Shown here: in pieces, positions 34,811 through 42,567 of the stretch
Position numbering within the stretch: position 1 is the first letter of the stretch
How the letters are laid out: every line of letters begins with the position of its first letter
DNA from: Thermobacillus xylanilyticus
GTDB lineage: Bacteria; Bacillota; Bacilli; Paenibacillales; Paenibacillaceae
Reading direction: 5' to 3'
Assembly (NCBI RefSeq): GCF_907165215.1
Contig: NZ_CAJRAY010000079.1
Location: forward strand, 1-42,623
DNA: 42,623 bases
The notes under the pieces: model-generated
Told to the model about the DNA's origin: nothing
Database searches by the model: none
Seen by the model: the letters and a program-made list of their open reading frames with translations, nothing else
Position numbers and translations under genes: made by a program

Positions 34811-34849
34811 AACAAGTAAACAACGGCGAGCAATGCAAAGAAAAGCACA

Positions 34850-34878
34850 TTGTCGGTGTTCCGTGCGGTTTCCATAAT
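34850..34878 (+). promoter_or_regulatory. Promoter of the AraC-type regulator gene
   Basis: TTGTCG (34850-34855) and CATAAT (34873-34878) are separated by 17 bp on the plus strand, about 70 bp before the start codon. A 7-bp stem (CGTCGTC/GACGACG, 34891-34913) lies in the presumed leader. Confidence 0.5.
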
Positions 34879-34947
34879 GAAAACTGACAGCGTCGTCATT
34901 CCTCGAGACGACGGGCTCCGAATAATGATGGGCAGGGGGCGAACATC

Positions 34948-35703
34948 ATGCATCCGGTGCTGCTGGTTGATCCGAATGATCATTCGAGGGAAAAAATCAA
35001 GAAGATGATCGAGCGGAACCGCTGGGGATTTGCCGTGGAAGGATGGGCCGAGACGTCTGCGGACGCCATGTCTTTGATGTCCCGGCGCCTGTTCTCGCTT
35101 GTGCTGATCAACATTCGGCGCGAGTACACCCGCGGCATGCAGTTGTGCGACCAGATCCGTCAGAAAAGCCGCATCCCGATCATTCTCGTCGGCGGAAGGA
35201 AAAGTTTCCATCTGGCCCGGAAAGCGATGCGTTACAAGGTCAGCGACTATTTGCCCGACCCGGTATCGTCCGACGAGCTGCTGCGAAGCCTGCAAACCGT
35301 CAAAAGCGAAATCGAAACCGCTTCCGCTTATCCGTCCGGCCTGTCCGGCGAAAATACGCAAGCGCTTTCTTCTCCATCCGGCATCATCGATCAGGTGAAA
35401 ACGTACGTTCGGGATTCGCTGCACGAGAACATTACCCTGAAAGAGATTGCCCGCATCCTGCACTTCAACTGTTCTTATCTGGGGCAGAAATTCAAAGAAC
35501 ACGAGAACATGACGTTCAACGAGTATCTGCTGCGGCAGCGCATGGAAAAGGCCAAATCGCTGCTTGCGCATACGCACCTGAAAGTGTATGAGATCGCAAG
35601 CGAAGTCGGCTATTCGGACCTTGACTGGTTCTACAAGAAATTCAAAGCGTACACCGGCGTCAGCGCCAATCAATACCGGAAAATGTTCTCCGGCACCGCA
35701 TGA
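34948..35703 (+). CDS. AraC-family regulator with degenerate receiver domain
   Basis: This 251-residue regulator has residues 1-120 folded like a response-regulator receiver (VLLVDPNDHSREKIKKMI ... LVLINIRREYTRGM ... VSDYLPDPV). The phospho-acceptor Asp is replaced by Asn55, the second acidic residue by Pro9 and the conserved Lys region by LPDP, so it cannot be phosphorylated normally. Residues ~148-251 are an AraC/XylS DNA-binding domain with two helix-turn-helix units (LKEIARILHFNCSYLGQKFK; YEIASEVGYSDLDWFYKKFK) ending VSANQYRKMF. ATG 34948 has GGGGG 8 nt upstream. It is divergent from the 14-gene hemicellulose operon and is the best candidate for its local regulator. No kinase gene adjoins it. 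Confidence 0.9.
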   Translation: MHPVLLVDPNDHSREKIKKMIERNRWGFAVEGWAETSADAMSLMSRRLFSLVLINIRREYTRGMQLCDQIRQKSRIPIILVGGRKSFHLARKAMRYKVSDYLPDPVSSDELLRSLQTVKSEIETASAYPSGLSGENTQALSSPSGIIDQVKTYVRDSLHENITLKEIARILHFNCSYLGQKFKEHENMTFNEYLLRQRMEKAKSLLAHTHLKVYEIASEVGYSDLDWFYKKFKAYTGVSANQYRKMFSGTA

Positions 35704-35764
35704 GCCGGCCGGAACGCTCCAGATGCGGTCCCGGCTGCATTTCCATTTCTCCCCTCGCCGGGTG

Positions 35765-35770
35765 TATAAT
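35765..35770 (+). promoter_or_regulatory. Candidate -10 element of the MATE gene
   Basis: A perfect TATAAT lies 53 bp upstream of the MATE start codon. No good -35 hexamer is seen at 16-18 bp. A short stem AGCCGG/CCGGCT just upstream (about 35703-35737), followed by a T/C-rich stretch, may be a weak terminator of the AraC gene. Confidence 0.4.
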
Positions 35771-35823
35771 AGCTGGAGAATAAGGGCGTTTGTCCCGAGG
35801 GGAAAGAGGAGACCGCACATACC

Positions 35824-37230
35824 ATGCCAACGTCACGGTCCAAGGCGGCCGCGCCCAGCCTGACGGAAGGGCCGATCGCCAAAACGCTGTTCGTCTTTTC
35901 GCTGCCGATCTTGCTCGGCAATGTGCTGCAGACGCTGAACGGTTCCATCAACTCAATCTGGGTCGGCCGCCTGCTCGGCGAGACAGCCCTGGCGGCAACG
36001 TCCAACGCGAACTTTCTGATGTTCTTCCTGATCAGCGCCATCTTCGGCATCTCGATGGCGTCGGTCATCCTGCTGGGGCAGAATCTGGGAGCGCAGCGGA
36101 TTCAAGAAGCGAAAAAAGTCGTCGGCACCAGCACCAGCTTTTTCTTCATCCTGTCCATCATCACCGGCGCGCTCGGCATCCTGTTCTCGCCGCTCATCCT
36201 CGAGCTGCTGAACACGCCGGAGGAAGCCATGGACATGGCGGTGATCTACACGCGCATCATGTTCGCGGGCACGCCGTTCATGTTCGGCTTCAACCTGATC
36301 ATGGCCGTCATGCGCGGCGCCGGCGATTCGAAGACGCCGTTCTATTTCCTGCTGCTGTCCACCGTGCTGGACATCGGACTCAATCCGCTGCTGATCCGGG
36401 GATACGGCCCGTTCCCCGAGATGGGCATCGCCGGTTCCGCGACGGCCGCGCTGATCGCCCAGTTCGTCAGCCTGATTCTGCTTCTGGCGTATCTGTACGG
36501 CAAGCAATACTTCCTGCGGATAACGCGGGACGAACTGCACCTGCTGCGCATGAACTGGCGGATCGTCAAGCTGACGATCCAGAAAGGCATCCCGATGGGC
36601 CTCAACATGGTGATCGTGTCGCTGAGCAACCTGCTGCTCATCCATATCGTGAACGGCTACGGCACCGAGGCGACGGCCGCGTTCGGCATCGCGAACCAGA
36701 TCTCGAGCTATGTCCAGATGCCCGCACTGGCCATCGGCGGCGCGGCCACCTCGATGGCGGCGCAGAACATCGGCGCGCGCCGTTGGGATCGGGTGGGCCG
36801 CATTACCGGCGTCGGCATCGGTTTCAACGTGCTGCTGACCGGCGCGCTTGTGCTCATCCTGCTGCTGTTCAACCGCGAGACGGTCAGTTTGTTCCTGTCG
36901 GGGGACGCCGGCGCAATTGAAATCGGCATGCATATCAACAACTTGACGCTCTGGTCGTTTATCATTTTCGGCATCTTCAACGTGATGGCCGGCGTCGTCC
37001 GCTCGGCGGGGGCCGTCATGGTGCCGATGATCATCTCGTTCATCGCCCTTATGATCATCCGCATCCCGCTCGCTTCGGTACTCGTGAATTATTACGGCCT
37101 CGATGCAGTCTGGTGGAGCTTCCCGGCCAGCTTCGCGATGGCCGCGCTGCTCAACGCCCTGTACTACAAGTTCGGGGGCTGGCGGAAAGCGAAGCTGCTC
37201 GAGCAAGCGAGCGGCGCGTCGCCGGCGTAA
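35824..37230 (+). CDS. MATE family efflux transporter
   Basis: This polytopic membrane protein has 468 residues and about 12 TM segments in two pseudo-symmetric halves. Family features are the opening GPIAKTLFVFSLPILLGNVLQTL, the VGRLLGETALAATSNA segment after TM1, the ILLGQNLGAQRIQEAKKVVG loop and its second-half counterpart TSMAAQNIGARRWDRVGRITG. Such proteins export cationic drugs or metabolites against sodium or proton gradients. GAGGAG lies 12 nt upstream of ATG 35824, slightly long spacing. The gene is monocistronic and closes with a strong hairpin shared with the convergent hydrolase gene. The substrate is unknown. Confidence 0.92.
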   Translation: MPTSRSKAAAPSLTEGPIAKTLFVFSLPILLGNVLQTLNGSINSIWVGRLLGETALAATSNANFLMFFLISAIFGISMASVILLGQNLGAQRIQEAKKVVGTSTSFFFILSIITGALGILFSPLILELLNTPEEAMDMAVIYTRIMFAGTPFMFGFNLIMAVMRGAGDSKTPFYFLLLSTVLDIGLNPLLIRGYGPFPEMGIAGSATAALIAQFVSLILLLAYLYGKQYFLRITRDELHLLRMNWRIVKLTIQKGIPMGLNMVIVSLSNLLLIHIVNGYGTEATAAFGIANQISSYVQMPALAIGGAATSMAAQNIGARRWDRVGRITGVGIGFNVLLTGALVLILLLFNRETVSLFLSGDAGAIEIGMHINNLTLWSFIIFGIFNVMAGVVRSAGAVMVPMIISFIALMIIRIPLASVLVNYYGLDAVWWSFPASFAMAALLNALYYKFGGWRKAKLLEQASGASPA

Positions 37231-37247
37231 GGCGCATGAGGAACGAA

Positions 37248-37280
37248 GCAGCCCGCATCCGGCAATCGGATGCGGGCTGC
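37248..37280. terminator. Bidirectional terminator hairpin between convergent genes
   Basis: A perfect 14-bp stem (GCAGCCCGCATCCG / CGGATGCGGGCTGC) closes a 5-nt loop between the stop codons of the MATE gene and the convergent serine hydrolase gene. Flanking T-runs are weak (AATTGCTT on the plus side, TTCGTTCCT on the minus side), but position and stability fit a two-way terminator. Confidence 0.75.
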
Positions 37281-37292
37281 AATTGCTTGGGA

Positions 37293-38465
37293 TCAATCGA
37301 TGCACGCGTACGCCGCGTTGCGCACGCGGTGATGGACATACTCGTCGTAGATCGAAGGATACATCTGTTGCATGAAGACGATCGACACGCCTTCGGCCGG
37401 ATCGATGGACGTCCAGGTGCCGGCGGCTCCGCTCCACCCGAATTCACCGATGGAGCTGTTGGCGCCCGCCGCGGCCGGATCGACAAGCGTCCGCACGCCG
37501 AGCCCGTAGCCGTAGCCGGCATGATGCCCGTTGGCGAAGTCGTTCATCTGCTGCTCGTTCAGGTGGTTCCGCCGCATCAGCTCGATCGTCTTCCGCCCGA
37601 TGATGCGCTCGCCGTTGTACACGCCGCCGCAGGCGAGCATCTGCGTGAAGACCGCATAATCCCGGGCCGTGGAATAGAGGCCGACGCCGCCTCCCTCGTA
37701 CTTCGCCTCCGGATGATGGAGAATATCGATCGGTCCGGGCACTTCGACAAGCTTGCCGTCTTCCGACTTCTGATACACGGACGCCATCCGTTCCACAATA
37801 TCGCCCTTGAAGCGGTAGCCGGTGTCCTTCATTCCCAGCGGATCGAAAATTTCCTCCTGCAGAAACCGTCCGAGCGTCTTCCCGGAGATGACTTCGATCA
37901 GCGCGCCGAGCACATCATGGCTGTAGCCGTACAGCCAGCGGGTTCCGGGTTCGAAGGCGAGCGGCACCTGCGCCTTCGCCATCGCCCGCACTTCCGTCTG
38001 CAGATCGTAGTTGCCGTGCGTCTCCCGCAGCTCGTCGAGCACCCGGCGGATTTTCCGCTCCGGTTCGGAGTCGCCGAAGTGGTAAGGCATTCCGGACGTC
38101 ATGGTGAACAGGTGCTTGATGCGAATCGGATTCCCGGCGGGCTCATAGTCGATCCCGCCGTCCGGCAGCTTCCGGACCACCGACGGTCCCTCGTATTCCG
38201 GAATGTACGCGGCGAGCGGATCGTCCAGCAGAAAATGCCCGCGCTCATACAGCATCAGCGCCGCCGTGCATACGACCACCTTCGTCATCGAGAACAGGCG
38301 GTACACCGTATCGGGCGTGATCGGCTTTCCCTGCTCCAGGTTGGCCGAACCGGCATAGCCTTCATACAGCACCTTCCCGTGCCGCGACACGACGCACGCG
38401 CAGCCCGGCAGTTTGTCCTCCGTAAGTCGGTTCAGCAGTTCGTCGAGCATGCGAAATCTGCTCAT
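37293..38465 (-). CDS. Serine hydrolase, class C beta-lactamase/EstB type
   Basis: This 390-residue protein has no signal peptide, so it is cytoplasmic and unlikely to be a resistance beta-lactamase. The penicillin-binding-protein-like fold is shown by the SxxK motif SMTK (Ser59, Lys62), a YSH triad (Tyr181) in place of YxN, and a C-terminal GWSGAAGTW motif in place of KTG. Family members of this type are esterases or peptidases with small ester/amide substrates. Its ATG overlaps the stop of the sigma factor gene by 4 nt (ATGA), so it is translationally coupled to it and belongs to the same operon. Confidence 0.9.
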   Translation of the reverse strand: MSRFRMLDELLNRLTEDKLPGCACVVSRHGKVLYEGYAGSANLEQGKPITPDTVYRLFSMTKVVVCTAALMLYERGHFLLDDPLAAYIPEYEGPSVVRKLPDGGIDYEPAGNPIRIKHLFTMTSGMPYHFGDSEPERKIRRVLDELRETHGNYDLQTEVRAMAKAQVPLAFEPGTRWLYGYSHDVLGALIEVISGKTLGRFLQEEIFDPLGMKDTGYRFKGDIVERMASVYQKSEDGKLVEVPGPIDILHHPEAKYEGGGVGLYSTARDYAVFTQMLACGGVYNGERIIGRKTIELMRRNHLNEQQMNDFANGHHAGYGYGLGVRTLVDPAAAGANSSIGEFGWSGAAGTWTSIDPAEGVSIVFMQQMYPSIYDEYVHHRVRNAAYACID

Positions 38466-39400
38466 GAATGTCCCCCCTGCATCAGCGCCACATGGCGCAG
38501 CTTATCCGGATTGACGACGATGTAGATCGCCGCGATGCGGCCGCCCGCGTAGTCGAAGGAAGCGACGCCGATCGTCTGCCCCTGCGACTGCACGACGACG
38601 CCGGGCAGGCCGTTGACTTCGGCCAGATGAAAAGCCGCGTCCGGCGGCAGCACGTCGGGCATCGTCGCCATGAAGACGGCGATCCGCTTGCTGCCGACGA
38701 CCGTGCGCGGCAGCGCGGTCACCTTGCCGCCGCCGTCCATCGTCAGCGCGGTGTCCGCCGACAGCAAATGCATCAGCCGGTCGACGTCGGCATTCGCCAG
38801 GGCGTGCACGAACTGCTCGACCAGCCGGGCCGGAGCGGCCGCGGCCGAATCCGCCGGAGGAACCTCTCCCCGCGCTTCGGACGCGCGGCTGCCGAGGCTG
38901 CGCTTCGCGCGATGGTAAATCTGCCGGCAGTTGACGCTGCTCTTGCCGACGATGTCGGCGATCTCGTCGTAGTCGTACTGCAGCACCTCGCGCAGCAGGA
39001 ACACGGCCCGCTCCACGTAGGACAACTGCTGCAGGAGCAGCATGTAGGCCGTAGCGAGCGATTCCTTGTGCACGTAGGACTGCAGCGGATCGTCCGCCTC
39101 CGGAGTCCGGCCGGGCTCGCCGATGAGCGGTTCGGGCAGCCACGGGCCCTGATACAGTTCCCGCTTCTTCGCGGACGACTGCAGAAGATTGAGGCATCGG
39201 TTGGTCACCGTCTTGCACAGATAGGCGCGGACGTTGGCGATATGGTCCGACCCCGTCCGTTCCAGCGCCATGAACGATTCCTGCACGACATCTTCGGCGT
39301 CCATGACGCTCCCGAGCATCCGATAAGCCAGCGAGAACAGCAGCGGCTTCAGCGACTTGTACACCGATTCCTGATACGCGTCATCGCCCGGCACGGCCAT
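38462..39400 (-). CDS. ECF41-family RNA polymerase sigma factor
   Basis: This sigma factor has about 312 residues. Region sigma2 (~20-85, LLFSLAYRMLGSVMDAEDVVQESF) and sigma4 (~115-170, LSYVERAVFLLREVLQYDYDEIADIVG) are followed by a ~120-residue SnoaL-like C-terminal extension instead of a separate anti-sigma factor. The extension carries the two diagnostic ECF41 motifs DGGGK (near residue 222) and NPDKL (near 297), which regulate activity from within the protein. ATG 39400 was chosen from family length and an AGGA upstream; an in-frame ATG at 39484 would overlap the oxidoreductase gene. ECF41 genes are typically next to carboxymuconolactone decarboxylase, oxidoreductase or epimerase genes, as here (FAD oxidoreductase). 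See the matching promoter at 40792-40818. Confidence 0.92.
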   Translation of the reverse strand: MAVPGDDAYQESVYKSLKPLLFSLAYRMLGSVMDAEDVVQESFMALERTGSDHIANVRAYLCKTVTNRCLNLLQSSAKKRELYQGPWLPEPLIGEPGRTPEADDPLQSYVHKESLATAYMLLLQQLSYVERAVFLLREVLQYDYDEIADIVGKSSVNCRQIYHRAKRSLGSRASEARGEVPPADSAAAAPARLVEQFVHALANADVDRLMHLLSADTALTMDGGGKVTALPRTVVGSKRIAVFMATMPDVLPPDAAFHLAEVNGLPGVVVQSQGQTIGVASFDYAGGRIAAIYIVVNPDKLRHVALMQGGHS

Positions 39401-39446
39401 CGCCACACTTTCCTGTAATATCCAATTTCTATTTCTCCGCGGACGC

Positions 39447-40757
39447 TCATCTTCCTGCCGAGGCGACATGAAGGCGCGAAACATTCTCCGTCCGGAGGTC
39501 GTCCAGCAGCTTCAGCGCCGCCCGTCTTCCGCTCGCCGCCGCCGCGTCGACCAGCAGCTCCCCGTGGCCGGCCCAGTCGCCCGCGACGTAGAGTCCGCGC
39601 ACTTGCGGCACGGCCGGCCCCGGCTTGCGGTCCAGCCGGTCAATGTGGCTGTAATCGTACACGGCCGTCAAATTCGGATAGTACTGGCGCGCGATGACTT
39701 CCTTCCGCCAACCCGGCTGAATGGCGTCCATCGCCCGCTCCAGCATCGCCTCGTCCTTGCGCGGATCATGTTCCCCGATGCCGTGATATTTGACCGCGTG
39801 CACCACATAGCCTTCCTTCGCCAGCGAAGGCGTCGGTCCGGAATGGTTGGAGAAAAACACCGGTTCGTCAATGCCGAACACGACCCGGTTGCGCGGAGCC
39901 GGCAGCCGTCTGAGGCACAGATCCAGGCAGGCGACCGTCGCCGGTATCGCCTGATCTTTCCAGATCCGCAGCGCAGTCCGCTCCGCATCCCGCACGAGGC
40001 GGAACGTTTCGGACGGCGGCACGGCGGCGATGACATGCCCGGCTTCGATCTGCGAACCGTCGGTCAGGCGCAGCCCGCGGACCTGCCCGTCATGCTCGAT
40101 GGCGGCGACGCCGGCCGAAGGGACCAGTTCCGCTCCCGCCCGGACCGCGGCTTCCCGCAATTGATCGACGATCGACTGCCATCCGCCTTCCACGTAGAGC
40201 ACCGAATTGGGACGGAGCGATCGGCGGACCTGCCCGAGCGCCGTTCCGGCGCATTGCCGGTCGGGCGCGTTGGTGAAGGTGCCGGTGCGGACCAGCGAGT
40301 AGAGGAGATTCCGACCCATCGGCTCGCGGAAATGTTCTTCGATCCACGTGCGGAGATTGATGTTCATGACATCGTCGGCAGACGGATCGAGGCGCATGAT
40401 TTTCGCAAGCGCCCGCGTCAGTTCGACCCTGGCGGACCAGGTGAAGCGGCCGTTGAACAGGAACCGGGTCAGCGGCATCACGTTTCCGTTCCAGAGGACG
40501 GACACATTGAGCGTGGGGCTGCCGCCTCTCAGCGCAAGCCCGAATTCCCGGAATATCCGGTCCGCCGCCCCGCCGCGGTACAACGCGTGGCCGCCGAGGT
40601 TGAACAAGGCGCCGTTCTTCTGAATGGTCATCGCCCGTCCCCCGAATTTCTCGGCTTTCTCCAGCACGACGACCGGCTTCCCCGCCCTGGCGAGATCGCA
40701 GGCCGCTACCAGCCCGGCAATGCCGCTGCCGATGATAACGATTTTCGATTGTGTCAC
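39447..40757 (-). CDS. FAD-dependent oxidoreductase (phytoene-desaturase/amine-oxidase-like)
   Basis: This 436-residue flavoprotein has a dinucleotide-binding Rossmann motif at the N-terminus (IVIIGSGIAGLVAACDLARAG, Gly at GxGxxG, with Glu at the end of strand 2 in VVVLEKAEKFGGRA). The C-terminal FAD motif is VRGLYVAGDWAGHGELLVDAAAASG. The middle (FNLGGHALYRGG; VIAAVPPSETFRLV) resembles the protoporphyrinogen/phytoene oxidase superfamily. The substrate is unknown. GTG 40757 was chosen because GGAGG lies 9 nt upstream; GTG 40766 abuts that site. It is the first gene of the sigma factor operon, as expected for the oxidoreductase partner of an ECF41 factor. Confidence 0.88.
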   Translation of the reverse strand: MTQSKIVIIGSGIAGLVAACDLARAGKPVVVLEKAEKFGGRAMTIQKNGALFNLGGHALYRGGAADRIFREFGLALRGGSPTLNVSVLWNGNVMPLTRFLFNGRFTWSARVELTRALAKIMRLDPSADDVMNINLRTWIEEHFREPMGRNLLYSLVRTGTFTNAPDRQCAGTALGQVRRSLRPNSVLYVEGGWQSIVDQLREAAVRAGAELVPSAGVAAIEHDGQVRGLRLTDGSQIEAGHVIAAVPPSETFRLVRDAERTALRIWKDQAIPATVACLDLCLRRLPAPRNRVVFGIDEPVFFSNHSGPTPSLAKEGYVVHAVKYHGIGEHDPRKDEAMLERAMDAIQPGWRKEVIARQYYPNLTAVYDYSHIDRLDRKPGPAVPQVRGLYVAGDWAGHGELLVDAAAASGRRAALKLLDDLRTENVSRLHVASAGR

Positions 40758-40787
40758 AGCAATCACCCTCCGTCTTTCGTCTTACCC

Positions 40788-41537
40788 CTATGACAGGCCG
40801 GAGGACGAATCTGTGACAACTCGCGACAAAGATTTTTTAATAAACAAATACAGCTCCCGGTCCAGGCCGTAAATCAGCCCATCCTCGGGGTTCTCCTTGT
40901 AATACCGCTCCGCGGACCGGACAAGCCCGGGGCTTGCCAGGTCGAGCGCGTCCATGACCTCCTTCCAGCGCCGCGCCAACGCCAGCACGCCGGGATCATC
41001 CGGCGTCTTCCCCGTATCGCGGCAGCTTCGGAATTCGTCCAGCATCCGCCGGATCTCGGCCTGCTTGTCCTCATCATGCCCCGCAGCCAAGTACCGTTCG
41101 CTCAGATCATGGATCTGCCCGGCCGTAAAATGCGGACTTCGCGCCATGTTCATCATGCGCATGACCGTCAGGAACTGCTCGCCGGCCGCCGTCTTCCCCG
41201 CGCGGAAATGCCCGCGCAGCGCGCGCAGCTTATCCCGCAGTCCGACCAACGTCCGAATCTGTTCGTCCAGACGGGAAAGCTGCAACTCAAGCATTTCCGC
41301 CGGGTCATATCCGGGATCGTCCAGAATGGCTTTGATCTCTTTCAGGCGAAACCCCAGCTCCTTGAGCGACACAATCTGCTGGAGCTTCACCAGATCGTCC
41401 AGGGAATACAGCCGGTGTCCCCCCTCGGTATATTGCGAAGGGGTCAGCAGGCCGATCCGGTCATAATGATGCAGCGCGCGGACGGTGAGCCCGGCCCGCT
41501 TCGCCAGCTTGCCGATCGTCCAGCCTCGCTCGGACAC
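40788..41537 (-). CDS. TipA-like MerR family regulator
   Basis: This 249-residue regulator has residues 1-70 as a MerR winged helix (TIGKLAKRAGLTVRALHHYDRIGLL, then GHRLYSLDDLVKLQQI). A coiled coil follows (~78-115) and a C-terminal all-helical TipAS-type ligand domain (~130-245, with DLSERYLAAG and ARRWKEVMDAL). TipAS domains bind diverse drugs and small molecules. It starts at GTG 41537 with GGAGGG 7 nt upstream. It is divergent from an Hsp33-family gene, and a perfect operator palindrome sits in the shared intergenic region, so it probably controls that gene. Its 3' end contains the candidate promoter of the next operon. Confidence 0.9.
   Translation of the reverse strand: MSERGWTIGKLAKRAGLTVRALHHYDRIGLLTPSQYTEGGHRLYSLDDLVKLQQIVSLKELGFRLKEIKAILDDPGYDPAEMLELQLSRLDEQIRTLVGLRDKLRALRGHFRAGKTAAGEQFLTVMRMMNMARSPHFTAGQIHDLSERYLAAGHDEDKQAEIRRMLDEFRSCRDTGKTPDDPGVLALARRWKEVMDALDLASPGLVRSAERYYKENPEDGLIYGLDRELYLFIKKSLSRVVTDSSSGLS
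40792..40818 (-). promoter_or_regulatory. Candidate ECF41-type promoter of the oxidoreductase-sigma-hydrolase operon
   Basis: On the minus strand TGTCACA (40812-40818) is followed after 16 bp by TGTC (40792-40795). The known ECF41 promoter pattern is TGTCACA, about 16 bp, then CGTC, so one base of the -10 differs. It lies 35 bp upstream of the GTG of the first gene and inside the 3' end of the MerR gene. This predicts autoregulation of the operon by its own sigma factor. Confidence 0.65.
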
Positions 41538-41569
41538 AATCGTTCCCTCCCCGCAGGCATAATTGGATC

Positions 41570-41600
41570 TTGAACCTGACGCTGCGTCAGGATTTATAAT
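41570..41600 (+). promoter_or_regulatory. MerR-type promoter with perfect palindrome, driving the Hsp33-like gene
   Basis: TTGAAC (41570-41575) and TATAAT (41595-41600) are exactly 19 bp apart. The spacer region holds the perfect palindrome CCTGACGC-T-GCGTCAGG (41575-41591). This is the standard architecture of promoters activated by MerR proteins through DNA distortion. It points at the chaperone gene starting 37 bp downstream. Confidence 0.85.
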
Positions 41601-41637
41601 CGGCTCCGACCGATCATGTCCTCAAGGGGGCGGAATC

Positions 41638-42549
41638 ATGGCAGCGGAGAATCTGTTGATCAAAACATTGGCCTGTCGCCGGCAAGCCCGCATCTTTTTC
41701 GTGAACAATGCGGACCTGCTGAACACCATCTGCCGCCGGCCCGCCGTCAGAAGTAGACGGGTGCGTCATGCGTTCGCCCTGACCGTCTCGGCCGCGAGCC
41801 TGCTCTCGGGAACGCTCAAAGATCATCAGCGCCTCAGCCTGAAAGTGAAGGCGAGCCGCCCGGGATGCGCCTGGTATGCCGATGTCGACGCCCTGGGCAA
41901 CGTGCGCGGGCATCTGGGCGAAGGATGGCTGAACGCGGCTCCCGAAGATCTGGACAGGCTGTCCGTCCCGCAGCTCATCGGCGACAGAGGGTTCATCCAG
42001 ATGGTCAAGGATGTGGGCATGAACCGGAACGTGACGGGCATTACGGACATGCCCCGCCGGAACATCGTCGATGACCTGACGCATTATTTCAACCAGAGCG
42101 AGCAGACGCCGACCCACTTCGCGATTCATATCGACTATGATGACGACGGCGGCGTCCGGACGGGTGTCGGCGTTCTGGCGCAGCTGCTTCCCGGCGCGCC
42201 GGAAGGATTGATGGACCGCATCCGGGAAGCGGCGCGGCGACTGCCGCATATTTCGCTTTCAAATGCGGAAGGCGGTGCGTTCCGGAAGCTGCCGTTCCTT
42301 CTGTTTGACGACATTGACGTTTTGGATGAAGTCCGGGTGCAAGCGTACTGCGGCTGCTCCAAAGCGATGATGCTTCCCATGCTGCATGCGTTGGGAACCG
42401 GCGAGCTGGCCGCGGCCTGCGAACGAAACGAACCCGTTGAAATTCTGTGCCGCATCTGCGGGCAGTCCTACAGGTTCATGCCGGAAGAGATCCGGAGGCT
42501 TCTGTCCCGCGATGCGCCGTCTCCGGGTTCCGTGCCGCCATCGCCGTGA
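41638..42549 (+). CDS. Hsp33-family redox-regulated chaperone
   Basis: This 303-residue cytoplasmic protein matches the Hsp33 (HslO) family in layout: an N-terminal alpha/beta domain (FALTVSAASLLSGTL; SRPGCAWYADVDALGNVRG, corresponding to the GPLG-like core) and a C-terminal redox switch with four cysteines in CxC-X30-CxxC (Cys238, Cys240, Cys271, Cys274). In Hsp33 these bind zinc when reduced and form disulfides under oxidative stress, activating holdase function. Sequence outside the core appears diverged, so it may be a paralogue of the housekeeping Hsp33. ATG 41638 has GGGGG 7 nt upstream. Control by a MerR-type promoter is unusual for this family. Confidence 0.85.
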   Translation: MAAENLLIKTLACRRQARIFFVNNADLLNTICRRPAVRSRRVRHAFALTVSAASLLSGTLKDHQRLSLKVKASRPGCAWYADVDALGNVRGHLGEGWLNAAPEDLDRLSVPQLIGDRGFIQMVKDVGMNRNVTGITDMPRRNIVDDLTHYFNQSEQTPTHFAIHIDYDDDGGVRTGVGVLAQLLPGAPEGLMDRIREAARRLPHISLSNAEGGAFRKLPFLLFDDIDVLDEVRVQAYCGCSKAMMLPMLHALGTGELAAACERNEPVEILCRICGQSYRFMPEEIRRLLSRDAPSPGSVPPSP

Positions 42550-42567
42550 CGCACAGATTCCCGCTGA

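Noticed and set aside
34759..35820. Minus-strand open frame opposite the AraC-type regulator
   Set aside because: It has no recognisable domain and mirrors a plus-strand gene with clear helix-turn-helix motifs and a good ribosome binding site.
37293..38465. Beta-lactamase resistance gene
   Set aside because: It has the SxxK fold but no signal peptide and altered second and third motifs; an esterase/peptidase role in the sigma factor operon is more likely.
40752..40779. Second TGTCACA on the plus strand as an ECF41 promoter
   Set aside because: CGTC motifs follow at 12 and 19 bp, not 16-17, and the element points toward the 3' end of the opposing MerR gene with no target.
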